From a virus, in the IMG/VR virus record IMGVR_UViG_3300049740_003016, positions 1-64,000 of that record: a stretch of DNA of 64,000 bases. The stretch is one strand, 5' to 3'. A program made the position numbers and the translations under genes. This document shows, in pieces, positions 36,327 to 45,011 of the stretch. Under the pieces are notes generated by a model. It was not told the DNA's origin. It saw only the letters and a program-made list of their open reading frames with translations, and did not search any database. Within the stretch, counting starts at the first letter, position 1. Every line of letters starts with the position of its first letter.

Positions 36327-36935
36327 ATGTATCAATATGTAAGTGGTTCTGACAATCTTGTTCTTTTGCTTACGCACTACTGGACTCCATTAAATGTAAC
36401 CTCTGTAAAAGAGGGTTTGAAAAAGTTAATGGGTGCAAAAGAGAGATTTCACAAAACAAGGCCTAAGGTCGTTGCCGTGGCAAGTGATGGAAACACGTGT
36501 GACTGGGATACATGGATTGAATATAAACATGGATTTTATCCAGAACAACCATTTGTTCGTTCTGTTAATCACGTAATACCCGTTCCAACTATACTACTCA
36601 CTACCGCAAATTTTACATATAATACAAAAAAGAAACCTTCACTTAAATACCTTTACAAGAAATACGAAGGACGGTGTCAAATTTGTGGTGAACATTTTCC
36701 CCAAAACAAATTGACAATAGAACACATCAAACCAAAAAGCAAAGGTGGGGATAATGACTATTTCAATTTAACACTCACCTGTGTTAAGTGTAATTCAAGA
36801 AAAGGAAGTATATTTCCATACTACGATTATAAAGGAGATATTCTAAAAGCAAGTCCACCTAAACCATTTTATGAAGTTGGAAATGTAGTTCGTGAAGAGT
36901 GGAAACCATTTCTTTTTAAAAATTCCTCTTTTTAG
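36327..36935 (+). CDS. HNH endonuclease (McrA-like zinc type)
   Basis: The 202-aa protein holds a C-terminal HNH domain: CQICG zinc knuckle, LTIEHIKPKSKGGDN with the active His, NLTLTC and CVKCNSRKG. The preceding ~110 residues are unlike homing-endonuclease DNA-binding repeats. It could be a free-standing homing endonuclease, a packaging-associated nuclease or a host-DNA nuclease. The start at 36327 fits the promoter; the longer open frame upstream lacks support. Confidence 0.88.
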   Translation: MYQYVSGSDNLVLLLTHYWTPLNVTSVKEGLKKLMGAKERFHKTRPKVVAVASDGNTCDWDTWIEYKHGFYPEQPFVRSVNHVIPVPTILLTTANFTYNTKKKPSLKYLYKKYEGRCQICGEHFPQNKLTIEHIKPKSKGGDNDYFNLTLTCVKCNSRKGSIFPYYDYKGDILKASPPKPFYEVGNVVREEWKPFLFKNSSF

Positions 36936-36938
36936 TGT

Positions 36939-36967
36939 TTGACATTTATTATAATTTTTAATATATT
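36939..36967 (+). promoter_or_regulatory. Sigma-70-like promoter of the tRNA array
   Basis: TTGACA (36939-36944), 17-base spacer, TATATT (36962-36967), about 100 bases before the first tRNA. No gene is seen between. Confidence 0.75.
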
Positions 36968-37065
36968 ACAAACATAATTTATACTTCCTATGTAGAGAAC
37001 ATAGGCATAACGTCCAATAAGGGGTGTCCAAACCGTATAACGAGAGGGGCAAGTGTTTCTTTTAC

Positions 37066-37140
37066 GCATCGGTGGCGGAATGGTGACGCAAGGGACTGCA
37101 AATCCCTACCATGCAGGTTCGAGTCCTGTCCGATGCTCCA
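37066..37140 (+). tRNA. tRNA-Cys (GCA)
   Basis: Full cloverleaf: acceptor GCATCGG/CCGATGC, anticodon stem AGGGA/TCCCT with loop CTGCAAA (anticodon GCA), T-loop TTCGAGT, and an encoded 3' CCA. Confidence 0.95.
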
Positions 37141-37153
37141 TAATCAATTTATT

Positions 37154-37229
37154 GCCACCTTAGCTCAGCTGGTAGAGCACCTGATTTGTAATCAGGATGT
37201 CGTCGGTTCGATTCCGACAGGTGGCTCCA
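37154..37229 (+). tRNA. tRNA-Thr (TGT)
   Basis: Acceptor GCCACCT/AGGTGGC, anticodon stem CCTGA/TCAGG with loop TTTGTAA (anticodon TGT), standard D and T loops, encoded CCA. Confidence 0.95.
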
Positions 37230-37240
37230 TTTTAATGTGT

Positions 37241-37317
37241 CGGGATATAGCGTAGCCTGGTATCGCGCTTGCTTTGGGAGCAAGAGGTCGCAGGTTCAAA
37301 TCCTGCTATCCCGACCA
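37241..37317 (+). tRNA. tRNA-Pro (TGG)
   Basis: Acceptor CGGGATA/TATCCCG, anticodon stem CTTGC/GCAAG with loop TTTGGGA (anticodon TGG), T-loop TTCAAAT, encoded CCA. Confidence 0.95.
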
Positions 37318-37320
37318 AAT

Positions 37321-37397
37321 GTCCACATCGTCTAGTCAGGTCAGGACACCGGGTTTTCATCCCGGCAACCGGAGTTCGAGTCTCCGTGTGGATGCCA
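37321..37397 (+). tRNA. tRNA-Glu (TTC)
   Basis: Acceptor GTCCACA/TGTGGAT with a G-T pair at the end, anticodon stem CCGGG/CCCGG with loop TTTTCAT (anticodon TTC), G discriminator as usual for tRNA-Glu, encoded CCA. Only three bases separate it from tRNA-Pro. Confidence 0.95.
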
Positions 37398-37453
37398 ATT
37401 TTTTATATAAATGTATATGTATATAAATGCGTATATATACATACAATACTCTT

Positions 37454-37529
<76 letters not shown>

Positions 37530-37548
37530 ATTTTAAAGGGGCATCAAA

Positions 37549-37734
37549 ATGAAAGTAGAAATAGACAAAGAAACAAACGAAGTAATCATTCGTTTACCGA
37601 TAGAAAAGCAACCAAGAGATTCTGCAAGTGGTAAAACAAAAATCATTGCCAGTTCAAGTGGAAGAAACATTACAACCGAAACATATGACGGAAAACAGTT
37701 GATGGTAACTGCAAGTGTTTATTATAAACCATAA
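37549..37734 (+). CDS. Small unknown protein (61 aa)
   Basis: A clear ribosome binding site (AAAGGGG) precedes the ATG, 19 bases after the last tRNA, so it is probably transcribed with the tRNAs. The product is soluble, beta-rich and polar. No family is recognised. Confidence 0.6.
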   Translation: MKVEIDKETNEVIIRLPIEKQPRDSASGKTKIIASSSGRNITTETYDGKQLMVTASVYYKP

Positions 37735-37752
37735 CTTTTTTGTTATAGATAT

Positions 37753-37761
37753 ATATTTATC
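37753..37761 (+). promoter_or_regulatory. ATATTTATC box
   Basis: ATATTTATC, four bases before the ATG at 37766. Confidence 0.45.
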
Positions 37762-37765
37762 ATAC

Positions 37766-38689
37766 ATGAAGTCCGAAAATATCGTTTGTGAGGAGTGGAA
37801 AGGGTATAAACCTAATATGCCTGTTCAAGTTGTTGGTGTTAAAAACGGAAAAATTACTGGTAACGGTAGTGGAGTAGAAGTATTTAAAAACCTTAAAGAT
37901 GCACAAAGTAGATATGATGATCTTGATCCAGAAGAAAACTCAATGAGATTTACTTGGGTAACCAAAGGAGAAGTTAAAGGAAAAGATGCCGGACGATTTG
38001 AAACATGGAGAGCATATAAAATGTATTCTATGGAAGAGCAGATATTCCAAGATACAATGAAAGAAGCAAAATTTAATGCTCGTATTCTGCCTGCTAATTT
38101 AGAAGACCTTGAAATGAAAACTTTGATTGTTGCAATCGGTAGTACCGTTACTGGTTTGCTAGACAAAATCAAAAAGAACACAGGTTCTAATGCTAATCCA
38201 GTAAGTTTGCAAGTAATCAAAGGTGGAGATGCTATTAAGTCTGCCCTTAAAAGTCAAATGGATTTAAAAGGCAAAGAGGCACTTGTAGCATTTTTCAAAG
38301 AAACAAATAAACACTTTGCAGGCAACGCACCTGCATTATCTAGTATAGTAAGGAAATATAAATTGAAATCTGATAAATATAGTGGTAAGGTATTTGCAGA
38401 ACAAGAAACTAAATTACGTGAACTTGTTCGTGGTTATTTAAAAAATAAATTGAATATGAACGAAGCAAAGAAAAGCAAAATGATTCCTATGGAAAAATAT
38501 GGGGCTGCGTTCATGGTTGACAACGGACATCTTATGTCGGTTGCTATGAATCGTGACGGAAGTCTTGAAACGTTTGATGGTGATTTGGATTGGGGAGAAG
38601 TAACTGCTCCAGAATCTCAAAAGTTTCTTGATGACATTAATAAAAAGTTCAAGACGAAGTTCAAGATGGATGACTTTGCAGGTAGATAA
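37766..38689 (+). CDS. Unknown phage protein (307 aa)
   Basis: The start is set at ATG 37766 by the ATATTTATC box. The N-terminal part has a small alpha/beta look (QVVGVKNGKITGNGSGVEVF), the middle is helical and Lys-rich, and the last ~50 residues (MEKYGAAFMVDNGHLMSVAMN) form a separate small domain. I do not recognise the family; a modular virion or accessory protein is possible. Its stop shares a base with the SET gene start (TAATG). Confidence 0.65.
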   Translation: MKSENIVCEEWKGYKPNMPVQVVGVKNGKITGNGSGVEVFKNLKDAQSRYDDLDPEENSMRFTWVTKGEVKGKDAGRFETWRAYKMYSMEEQIFQDTMKEAKFNARILPANLEDLEMKTLIVAIGSTVTGLLDKIKKNTGSNANPVSLQVIKGGDAIKSALKSQMDLKGKEALVAFFKETNKHFAGNAPALSSIVRKYKLKSDKYSGKVFAEQETKLRELVRGYLKNKLNMNEAKKSKMIPMEKYGAAFMVDNGHLMSVAMNRDGSLETFDGDLDWGEVTAPESQKFLDDINKKFKTKFKMDDFAGR

Positions 38690-39018
38690 TGTATAAATTA
38701 GGTGAATCAAACATTCACGGACACGGTTTAATTGCCACCTACGATATAAAAGCAAATACTGATATTGGTTTAAGTCATATAGGGATTGGGTTTATAAACG
38801 AACGAGTTGTTGCAGGTGAAGCAACCGATATAGGCAACTTCCAAAATCATAGCAATACAAATAATTGTATTAATAAAATTGTCGGCAAAGATTTGCATAT
38901 GTTTACACTCAAAGATGTAAAGTGCGGTGAAGAACTTACAATTAACTTTCATGAAAATACAGACATCTGTGCTAACATTGAAAACTCAGAAAATTGGAAG
39001 AAAAGTCAGTTTTTATAA
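38689..39018 (+). CDS. SET-domain protein, putative lysine methyltransferase
   Basis: The 109-aa protein is a minimal SET domain. It has the N-terminal IHGHGLIATYDIKANTDI pattern, the central GNFQNHSNTNNC with the NHS/NC SAM-binding knot, and the C-terminal FTLKDVKCGEELTINF segment. The usual final catalytic Tyr of the D-Y motif is replaced around NFHEN, so activity is uncertain. SET enzymes methylate protein lysines, mainly in eukaryotes but also in some bacteria and viruses. Possible targets are the phage Hc1-like histone, ribosomal proteins or host regulators. Its gene is translationally coupled to the 307-aa protein. Confidence 0.8.
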   Translation: MYKLGESNIHGHGLIATYDIKANTDIGLSHIGIGFINERVVAGEATDIGNFQNHSNTNNCINKIVGKDLHMFTLKDVKCGEELTINFHENTDICANIENSENWKKSQFL

Positions 39019-39026
39019 TATTTATA
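39018..39026 (+). promoter_or_regulatory. ATATTTATA box
   Basis: Exact ATATTTATA, six bases before the ATG at 39033, overlapping the end of the SET gene. Confidence 0.5.
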
Positions 39027-39032
39027 GATACT

Positions 39033-39359
39033 ATGGTAAATAAAAAAGAATTTAAAGGAAAACCGTTTTCTGGAGAAGATAGAGAACAGGCAATAAAAGA
39101 CATTGTTCCATCTAATATGGATGATAAAAGAACCGTGTGTAATGTAGTTCGTTTGATATTTGAAAATGCCCAAGATGAAGCATATAATCTCGGAGCAATT
39201 CGTGAATTGGCATTAGAGGCACTGTGGATGGGTAAACGCATGAATGATAAACTTACTGAGTATCGTCAGAAGGAAATGTATGAAGAATATCTTGACCAAA
39301 AAGATAGTCATCTTAATTCCAACTACGATATGTATCCTGCTCAAGGAAATTGGGATTGA
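39033..39359 (+). CDS. Unknown protein (108 aa)
   Basis: The start at 39033 is fixed by the ATATTTATA box; an upstream in-frame start overlaps the SET gene. The product is helical and charged, with a Tyr/Asp/Asn-rich tail. No family is recognised. Confidence 0.6.
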   Translation: MVNKKEFKGKPFSGEDREQAIKDIVPSNMDDKRTVCNVVRLIFENAQDEAYNLGAIRELALEALWMGKRMNDKLTEYRQKEMYEEYLDQKDSHLNSNYDMYPAQGNWD

Positions 39360-39392
39360 TTTTGAATTCTATCCAATATATATTGTATTAGG

Positions 39393-40949
39393 ATGGAGTC
39401 ACAAAAATGCACACAAAAAAAATGTAAATATCCAATAAGTTGCAAGCATAACGATATGTGCATGGAAATTGAAATGCAAAAAAGTGTTTCATCAAAGAAA
39501 ATTAAAAAAACCTCAACTCAAAAAGTTGGGGTTATTTTGTGTCATGGTTTTTTATCAAAGCACGAACAAATGGTCCCACTTAGTGATTTTGTTTTTGAAA
39601 ATTTTGGTTGGGAAACTCATTTGGTAGAATTGAGTGGCCACGGATACGATTCTGATAATATTACAAAAGTAACTTGGAATGATTGGGTAGATGATGTAAA
39701 AAGTAAATATGAAAAAGTTTCCAAGGAGTGTGATAAAATTTACTTCATCGGATTTTCACTCGGTGGGTGTGTGGGTGCGTATGTGTCTACTTTAAAAAAT
39801 GTTAGATTCTCTGGTATGGTATTAATTAACTGTCCGTTTGGTGTCAAGAATGTATTCAACAAACTTTTACCAGGTGTCATGATTTACAATAAAATTTGTA
39901 AGAAATTGAATCTACAAAAAATAATGCTTGAGTGTATTACGAATCATAGTGAGATGCCTGAACTAAATCAACCATTAATTAATTTGTCGGCAACAAATGA
40001 ACTCCGTAAAATGTCTAATGTTTCTAAAACTATATTAGATAGAATTCTATGTCCTGTGTTTCAAATACAAGAATATAACGATCCAACTGTTTTTTATAGT
40101 AGTGGTGTTCGTGCTTTCAGAAAGATTGCGTCAACATATAAGAAATTATATACAACAAAATTAAATACACATCTTACGATTTACGACAAAGGATTAGAAT
40201 GTAGTGTATTTTGTAAAATAAAACAATTTCTTTCGGAAATAGAAGAGCATAAGTTTGTTAATATTGCTCACCGTGGTGCAAGTGGCACTTGTACGGAAAA
40301 TACACTTTCTGCGTTTGAAAAAGCAATTGAATATAATTGCGATATGGTTGAATTTGATGTTCAGTATATTGATAGAAAATTGTGCGTATTTCACGATTAC
40401 ACTGCAAATAGAATGTTTGGTGTAGATAAAAAAATGAGTGATTTAAATTCAGGTGAATTTGATAAATTAATTTATGCTAATTGTGAAAGAATTCCTACTT
40501 TACAACAAGCACTTGATTGTATAAATGGAAGGTGTGGTGTTAATATTGAAGTTAAGGATAGTAGCATTGCAACTAATATTGTTGCTATTGTTAGAGATTA
40601 TCAAAAAAAGAAACAATGGAGGAATGTTGATATTGTATTAAGTTCGTTTAGTTGTGCAACCGTCAATTTGATAAGACGAAGTGATTCCGATATTAATGTG
40701 TCCCAATTATTTCACGAAGATAATGTCACACTAAGAGACATAAAGAATTTTAAGAAAGACTACTTTGAAAAAAATATATATTCTGTAAATTTGTATGTAG
40801 AAGATATTACGCAACCTATCGTTGAGTATTGTAATGAAAATAGCATGAAAATATATGTATATACCGTAAATGAACTTCGTGCTATAAGATTTTTACGTGA
40901 ATTGGGTGTAAATGGTGTATTTACAGATTATCCCGAAAGAATACAATAA
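39393..40949 (+). CDS. Alpha/beta hydrolase fused to glycerophosphodiester phosphodiesterase
   Basis: The 518-aa protein joins two enzymes. Residues ~42-285 form a lysophospholipase-like alpha/beta hydrolase with CHGFLSKHEQM and the nucleophile elbow GFSLGG (Ser122); Asp230 and His260 could complete a triad. Residues ~288-518 are a GDPD domain with AHRGASGTCTENT (His293, Arg294, Glu302), EFDVQ (Glu320, Asp322), HDYTANR (His334) and IEVKD, ending FTDYPERI. Such a pair could deacylate a phospholipid and then split the glycerophosphodiester into glycerol-3-phosphate and an alcohol. Four Cys (C6, C11, C17, C23) at the N-terminus may bind metal. No signal peptide is present. Confidence 0.88.
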   Translation: MESQKCTQKKCKYPISCKHNDMCMEIEMQKSVSSKKIKKTSTQKVGVILCHGFLSKHEQMVPLSDFVFENFGWETHLVELSGHGYDSDNITKVTWNDWVDDVKSKYEKVSKECDKIYFIGFSLGGCVGAYVSTLKNVRFSGMVLINCPFGVKNVFNKLLPGVMIYNKICKKLNLQKIMLECITNHSEMPELNQPLINLSATNELRKMSNVSKTILDRILCPVFQIQEYNDPTVFYSSGVRAFRKIASTYKKLYTTKLNTHLTIYDKGLECSVFCKIKQFLSEIEEHKFVNIAHRGASGTCTENTLSAFEKAIEYNCDMVEFDVQYIDRKLCVFHDYTANRMFGVDKKMSDLNSGEFDKLIYANCERIPTLQQALDCINGRCGVNIEVKDSSIATNIVAIVRDYQKKKQWRNVDIVLSSFSCATVNLIRRSDSDINVSQLFHEDNVTLRDIKNFKKDYFEKNIYSVNLYVEDITQPIVEYCNENSMKIYVYTVNELRAIRFLRELGVNGVFTDYPERIQ

Positions 40950-40963
40950 ATCTATTTTGATAT

Positions 40964-40972
40964 ATATTTATT
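40964..40972 (+). promoter_or_regulatory. ATATTTATT box
   Basis: ATATTTATT, three bases before the GTG start at 40976. Confidence 0.5.
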
Positions 40973-40975
40973 GTC

Positions 40976-42592
40976 GTGGACATTATAGAGCATTATATAA
41001 AGAATTCATCTTTAGTTGATATCTCCAGTGATTTTGACGATGTATTATTTGAATCGACATTAAAAAATCATTTAGGAGATATGTTTAAAAGAAAAGACAA
41101 ATTTATAGACATAGTAGATAGTGCAATTGCAGGTGACATCAATTTACTTGATGGTAAGGGAAAGGAGTTAAAGAAACCAAATGCAGAGCTATGGAAAACC
41201 TTAAAAAAACAACTTCAAAATGCCAAGAGTATAGAGGATATTAAAACATGGTCTAATCCACCTGGTTCAGAAAAAGGTGAATTTGAAAAATTATTTGGAG
41301 TAATTCCTTCTAATTTTGGAAAGGATCTAAATGGTCTAACAGGTAAATCTGGTGAACCAACAGGTGCAGAGTGGGAGCATTTAATTACCTATCAATTTAA
41401 TAAGTTAGTTGGTGCATCTGATCACAAGGAGTCTACCAAAGTTGCATTAGGATTTCCTAATTATTTAGAAACTGCAAAGAACGTAGCAGAAAACCTAAAA
41501 AAGGAAAGTGCAGTTGGTAGTGGTCAAATGACACAATTTGGTGGTGGTAGTAGTTCAAGTAATTGTTCTACTTGGTGGATTAACCAAGGTGGTTCAAACG
41601 GAACACCAAAAGCAGATATGATTACAAGTTCATGTGGTATATCGTTAAAAAAGAAAGGTGGTTCTCAACTAATGTCTGCGGGTACAGGTGAAACTTTGGC
41701 AACATTTAATACAGCACTTGGTTGGTTTAGTGGCGATAATGACGGTATCAAGAAAGTAAATGACCTTATAAATAAAATAGAAGATAAATTTGATAAGATA
41801 ACAACCCACTTAGGCAAACGAGAACTTGATAAACTATCTAAATTACCCGAGGATCAATGGCCAGAAAAAAGCAAGTCATCCATCGAGAAATATATTGAAG
41901 TGGAAGCATACCACAAAGAAATTAATCAGACTATTAAGGATTTTGATTTTCATAGTAACAAAAAATTTAGAGATTTCTTTGTTTACGAAGCAATGTCAGG
42001 ACAAAGAAAATTTACAGGTGGGGAAAATGACGCAAGGGCAAGTTTGTGTGTAGAGTTTGATGGATCTACTGGTGCTTTATCAAAAGTTATTTCCACAACA
42101 TCAGATGGTAAAAAGAATTTCACCGACCCACCCAAGGTTTCTTCTGATATTAGTAAACTTGCTTCTGGTGCAAAATTTTATGTTGCTTGGAAAAGTTCAT
42201 CTGGTAATCCATATTCAACTTTTCGTGCAAATATATCCGAGGGACAAAATTCAACAATTGAAATTCCCACGATTTCGGAAATATTTAGAAAAACTTTAGC
42301 AGAAGACACTCTAATAATTGAATATAAGAAAAAACTTTTATCTGAAAATAAACAACTCAATGAGTTTCAGATACTAAAAAAGATGTGGTCTTCTGTAAAA
42401 GGTGCAGGTAAAAAGTTTCTGAATTGGATGCAGAGTATATACAAAAAGTTTTTGAAGAATATCAAAAAAACATTAAATAAAATTAAGAAACTTGGTAAAG
42501 ATGCGTTTAATGCTGTTTTAAAGTTTGCAGGTATTGAGATTTCATCTGTGAGAGCAGATATTCCAAAAGACGTAGAGCAATTTATGTATTGA
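40976..42592 (+). CDS. Large phage protein, possible PD-(D/E)XK nuclease core
   Basis: The 538-aa protein starts with GTG three bases after an ATATTTATT box. Near the middle it reads GTPKADMITSSCGISLKKKGG, an Asp followed by a Ser-Leu-Lys strand as in PD-(D/E)XK endonucleases; a Glu in GAEWEHLITYQF upstream could be part of the same site. The last ~100 residues are a Lys-rich amphipathic helix and a short tail. It might be a virion-associated or DNA-processing nuclease. The Ser/Gly-rich linker (GGGSSSSN) suggests separate domains. The assignment is inference. Confidence 0.5.
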   Translation: MDIIEHYIKNSSLVDISSDFDDVLFESTLKNHLGDMFKRKDKFIDIVDSAIAGDINLLDGKGKELKKPNAELWKTLKKQLQNAKSIEDIKTWSNPPGSEKGEFEKLFGVIPSNFGKDLNGLTGKSGEPTGAEWEHLITYQFNKLVGASDHKESTKVALGFPNYLETAKNVAENLKKESAVGSGQMTQFGGGSSSSNCSTWWINQGGSNGTPKADMITSSCGISLKKKGGSQLMSAGTGETLATFNTALGWFSGDNDGIKKVNDLINKIEDKFDKITTHLGKRELDKLSKLPEDQWPEKSKSSIEKYIEVEAYHKEINQTIKDFDFHSNKKFRDFFVYEAMSGQRKFTGGENDARASLCVEFDGSTGALSKVISTTSDGKKNFTDPPKVSSDISKLASGAKFYVAWKSSSGNPYSTFRANISEGQNSTIEIPTISEIFRKTLAEDTLIIEYKKKLLSENKQLNEFQILKKMWSSVKGAGKKFLNWMQSIYKKFLKNIKKTLNKIKKLGKDAFNAVLKFAGIEISSVRADIPKDVEQFMY

Positions 42593-44182
42593 TTACTTCT
42601 TGTAAAACACAAAGATAGGTTCGTATTTTTGCAACTCTCCGTTTATCTTGCAACAATTCTTAACCGTTTCTGCTTTAACACCACGCATTGTTGTCATAAG
42701 CATTTTAAGAGTTTCAACATACTCAAGTCCGTATTCCGCAAGAATATCACGACTATCTTTTTCTAATGGCATAAATCCATCTCCGTCTGCGATGTCTGCG
42801 ATATTCCAAAGCAAGTATCTATCGTTCTTTAAATACTCGGCAGCCGTCTTTAAAGTAGGACGAAGAAAGTTGTCTCTCCAATCTTCATACTCTGGAAACT
42901 TTTTGAAACTCTGAGATTCATCTGCTGAATATTGTTCACGATTAAAATATGGTGGACTCGTAAAAACTAAATCAAGTTTGCCTTTGTATTTTTGGAAACT
43001 TGGATTGTTGGAAATTTCTTCACTTCCGTTTTGATAAACATCATACGTGTTACGGTGACCAAAGAACGGATTGCCTCCGTTTGTTTTGTCATTAAAGAAG
43101 TCGGCAAGATATTCGTAACGACTTTGATTTAGTTCGTCTATATAATTATCTGTGTTTGGATCAGTTCCTATATAATGAATTTGACGGTCGTGTACTGACA
43201 TAGCACCAAGAATACGTCCACCCCAACCTGCACTTGGATCATATATATGAAGATTGCTTTTATCTTGAATGTGATCTGTGTACGTCTGATAAATATACTT
43301 TGCAGTCAACGGAGGAAAGTTTACTGCTGGTTGACTAAGACCAAGTTTAAATGCTTCCATTGCTGACGGAAAGATTCTTGAGTTCTTGTTGTAGTAACGA
43401 ATACTGAATTTGAATTGTACTTCTTTTTCGTCTTCGATAATTACATCATTTATATTTTCTATATCGTCACCGAAGTTTGCAGTTCTTTCTAAATTTCTAA
43501 TGTTGTTTAATTTAAGCAAACCTTCTTTGTATAATTTCTTGATTTGCTTTGCCGTTAACATTAAACTGCTTGCTTCATATGAATCAAACTTTTTTTCTGT
43601 AAATAATTCTATTATCCAAAAATCATTGTCTGGGTGAAGGTGTTTTTCTTTTACAAAGTTACGAATCCATTGCTCTCCGTTTTCCGTTGGACACGGAACA
43701 TCAAAATCATTTTTCTTTATTGTTTTTCCGTGGGCATAAAAAGAATCTCTACGAACTGTTCTTCTCATACAAGTATGAAAACTTTCACGTTTAGCAGGAT
43801 TGGCAAAGCAATCATAAACACTCCAAGATGTATGCTTACTTGAACCTATTTTAGTTTTAAGCATCGTTGGAAAGAACTGATCAACCACAGTTGCAAACTT
43901 ATTAAAGTTTTTGATGATAGTTTTTGTTCCATCCATTTCATCTGTATGTTGAAATTTGTAAACATCATAACCAGGCAACTTGTTAAAGTTTGCTATAATG
44001 TCTTTTTCGTTTTTACCTGTTCTTGGCGGAAGACCTTCATTGTCCCATGTTTCTACTATATAATTTCTAAGTTCATCAATCCACATTTCCAACTCTGCAC
44101 CATTCTTTTGTAGCAGTTCGTGGAATGTTATATTTACTTTACATTCTGCTAAATTGTTTTTTTCGTAGAAATATTTTTTCAT
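42593..44182 (-). CDS. DNA methyltransferase-like protein, SAGWG type 2
   Basis: The ~529-aa product has an N-terminal region of roughly 300 residues without known motifs, then YDPSAGWGGRILGA, GTDPNTDN and TSPPYFNREQ, matching the order and wording of the methyltransferase at 33211. The ATG at 44182 lies just behind the upstream stop (TAATATG); a GTG at 44191 is an alternative. It closes a four-gene unit with a PLP-enzyme-like protein, a C/H/D protein and a beta-hydroxylase-like protein, so methylation may be one step of a larger modification. Confidence 0.8.
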   Translation of the reverse strand: MKKYFYEKNNLAECKVNITFHELLQKNGAELEMWIDELRNYIVETWDNEGLPPRTGKNEKDIIANFNKLPGYDVYKFQHTDEMDGTKTIIKNFNKFATVVDQFFPTMLKTKIGSSKHTSWSVYDCFANPAKRESFHTCMRRTVRRDSFYAHGKTIKKNDFDVPCPTENGEQWIRNFVKEKHLHPDNDFWIIELFTEKKFDSYEASSLMLTAKQIKKLYKEGLLKLNNIRNLERTANFGDDIENINDVIIEDEKEVQFKFSIRYYNKNSRIFPSAMEAFKLGLSQPAVNFPPLTAKYIYQTYTDHIQDKSNLHIYDPSAGWGGRILGAMSVHDRQIHYIGTDPNTDNYIDELNQSRYEYLADFFNDKTNGGNPFFGHRNTYDVYQNGSEEISNNPSFQKYKGKLDLVFTSPPYFNREQYSADESQSFKKFPEYEDWRDNFLRPTLKTAAEYLKNDRYLLWNIADIADGDGFMPLEKDSRDILAEYGLEYVETLKMLMTTMRGVKAETVKNCCKINGELQKYEPIFVFYKK

Positions 44183-44183
44183 A

Positions 44184-45011
44184 TTATGCACCTACATTCC
44201 AAAATAAAGCACCTTCTTTTGCATATTCTTTTACAAACTTCCATGCTTTAGCATCATATGTTGGAGCAGATGGAAATGGTGGCATTTCATTTTCTTTTAT
44301 TGCTTTATCAAACTGATATTCTGATCTGTAATATTTTGCTCGTCCTATTTCTCTTTCATTCATTTTATGTCCAACAGATACTACATTAACAGGTATCTCA
44401 GGAAAAGCAAGTTGTAAACCACGACTAATCGTTCCACTTGACCCAACACTCCAAATTTCACTTGGTGGATTTTCGGATAAAGCATTTCTTGCAACTTTAA
44501 TAATACTTGCTACAACCGTTGGGTGTTCTAATCCGATTGGAAATTCCATTCTATTTTCTGGATCGTCTGCTACATATTTTTTTGCTCTTGATTTAGTAAC
44601 TGATAACATTCCCATATTTACCCACTCGTATATAGCACCCAAGTCCATTCCTCTTTTTTGATATTCATGATAGTTTTCTGGATTGCGTTTTGCCATAAAC
44701 AATACAACTTTTTTGTTGTATTTCTGTGCAACTGCCGGTAAAGATATTTGTGCGTAACCCGTTGCAGGACAACATCCAAATACAATTTCTTTTGCGGAAG
44801 TTTCACGAATGAGTTTATCTACGAAACGAATTTTACTTCCGTGGTTTAGTAGATCATCTCTAACCACATCAATTCCTTCGTAGTTCATAATAATCGGTTT
44901 TGGATTTGGGTCTTCCCAATCTTTAACCAAATCTAACAATTGATCTTCACTCCACATATTACCTGTGTTGTCTTCGTATACTGATTCTATAAATTTTGAT
45001 AACATTACCAT
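44184..45011 (-). CDS. Fold-type II PLP enzyme-like protein (275 aa)
   Basis: The layout resembles the small-molecule PLP enzymes of the tryptophan-synthase-beta/ACC-deaminase fold. A GSKIRFVDKLI helix holds the candidate PLP Lys, then GCCPATGYAQISLPAVAQKY, KKVVLFMAKRN, and a glycine/serine loop VGSSGTISRGLQLAFP that could bind phosphate. It is shorter than ACC deaminase (~330-340 aa). The reaction would be an elimination, deamination or replacement on an amino-acid-like substrate. Two starts (45011 or 45005) overlap the previous stop. Confidence 0.55.
   Translation of the reverse strand: MVMLSKFIESVYEDNTGNMWSEDQLLDLVKDWEDPNPKPIIMNYEGIDVVRDDLLNHGSKIRFVDKLIRETSAKEIVFGCCPATGYAQISLPAVAQKYNKKVVLFMAKRNPENYHEYQKRGMDLGAIYEWVNMGMLSVTKSRAKKYVADDPENRMEFPIGLEHPTVVASIIKVARNALSENPPSEIWSVGSSGTISRGLQLAFPEIPVNVVSVGHKMNEREIGRAKYYRSEYQFDKAIKENEMPPFPSAPTYDAKAWKFVKEYAKEGALFWNVGA

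Noticed and set aside
36970-37060. Possible extra tRNA or small RNA before tRNA-Cys
   Set aside because: Short complementary segments are present (CCTATG/CATAGG) but no cloverleaf can be built and no terminator follows.
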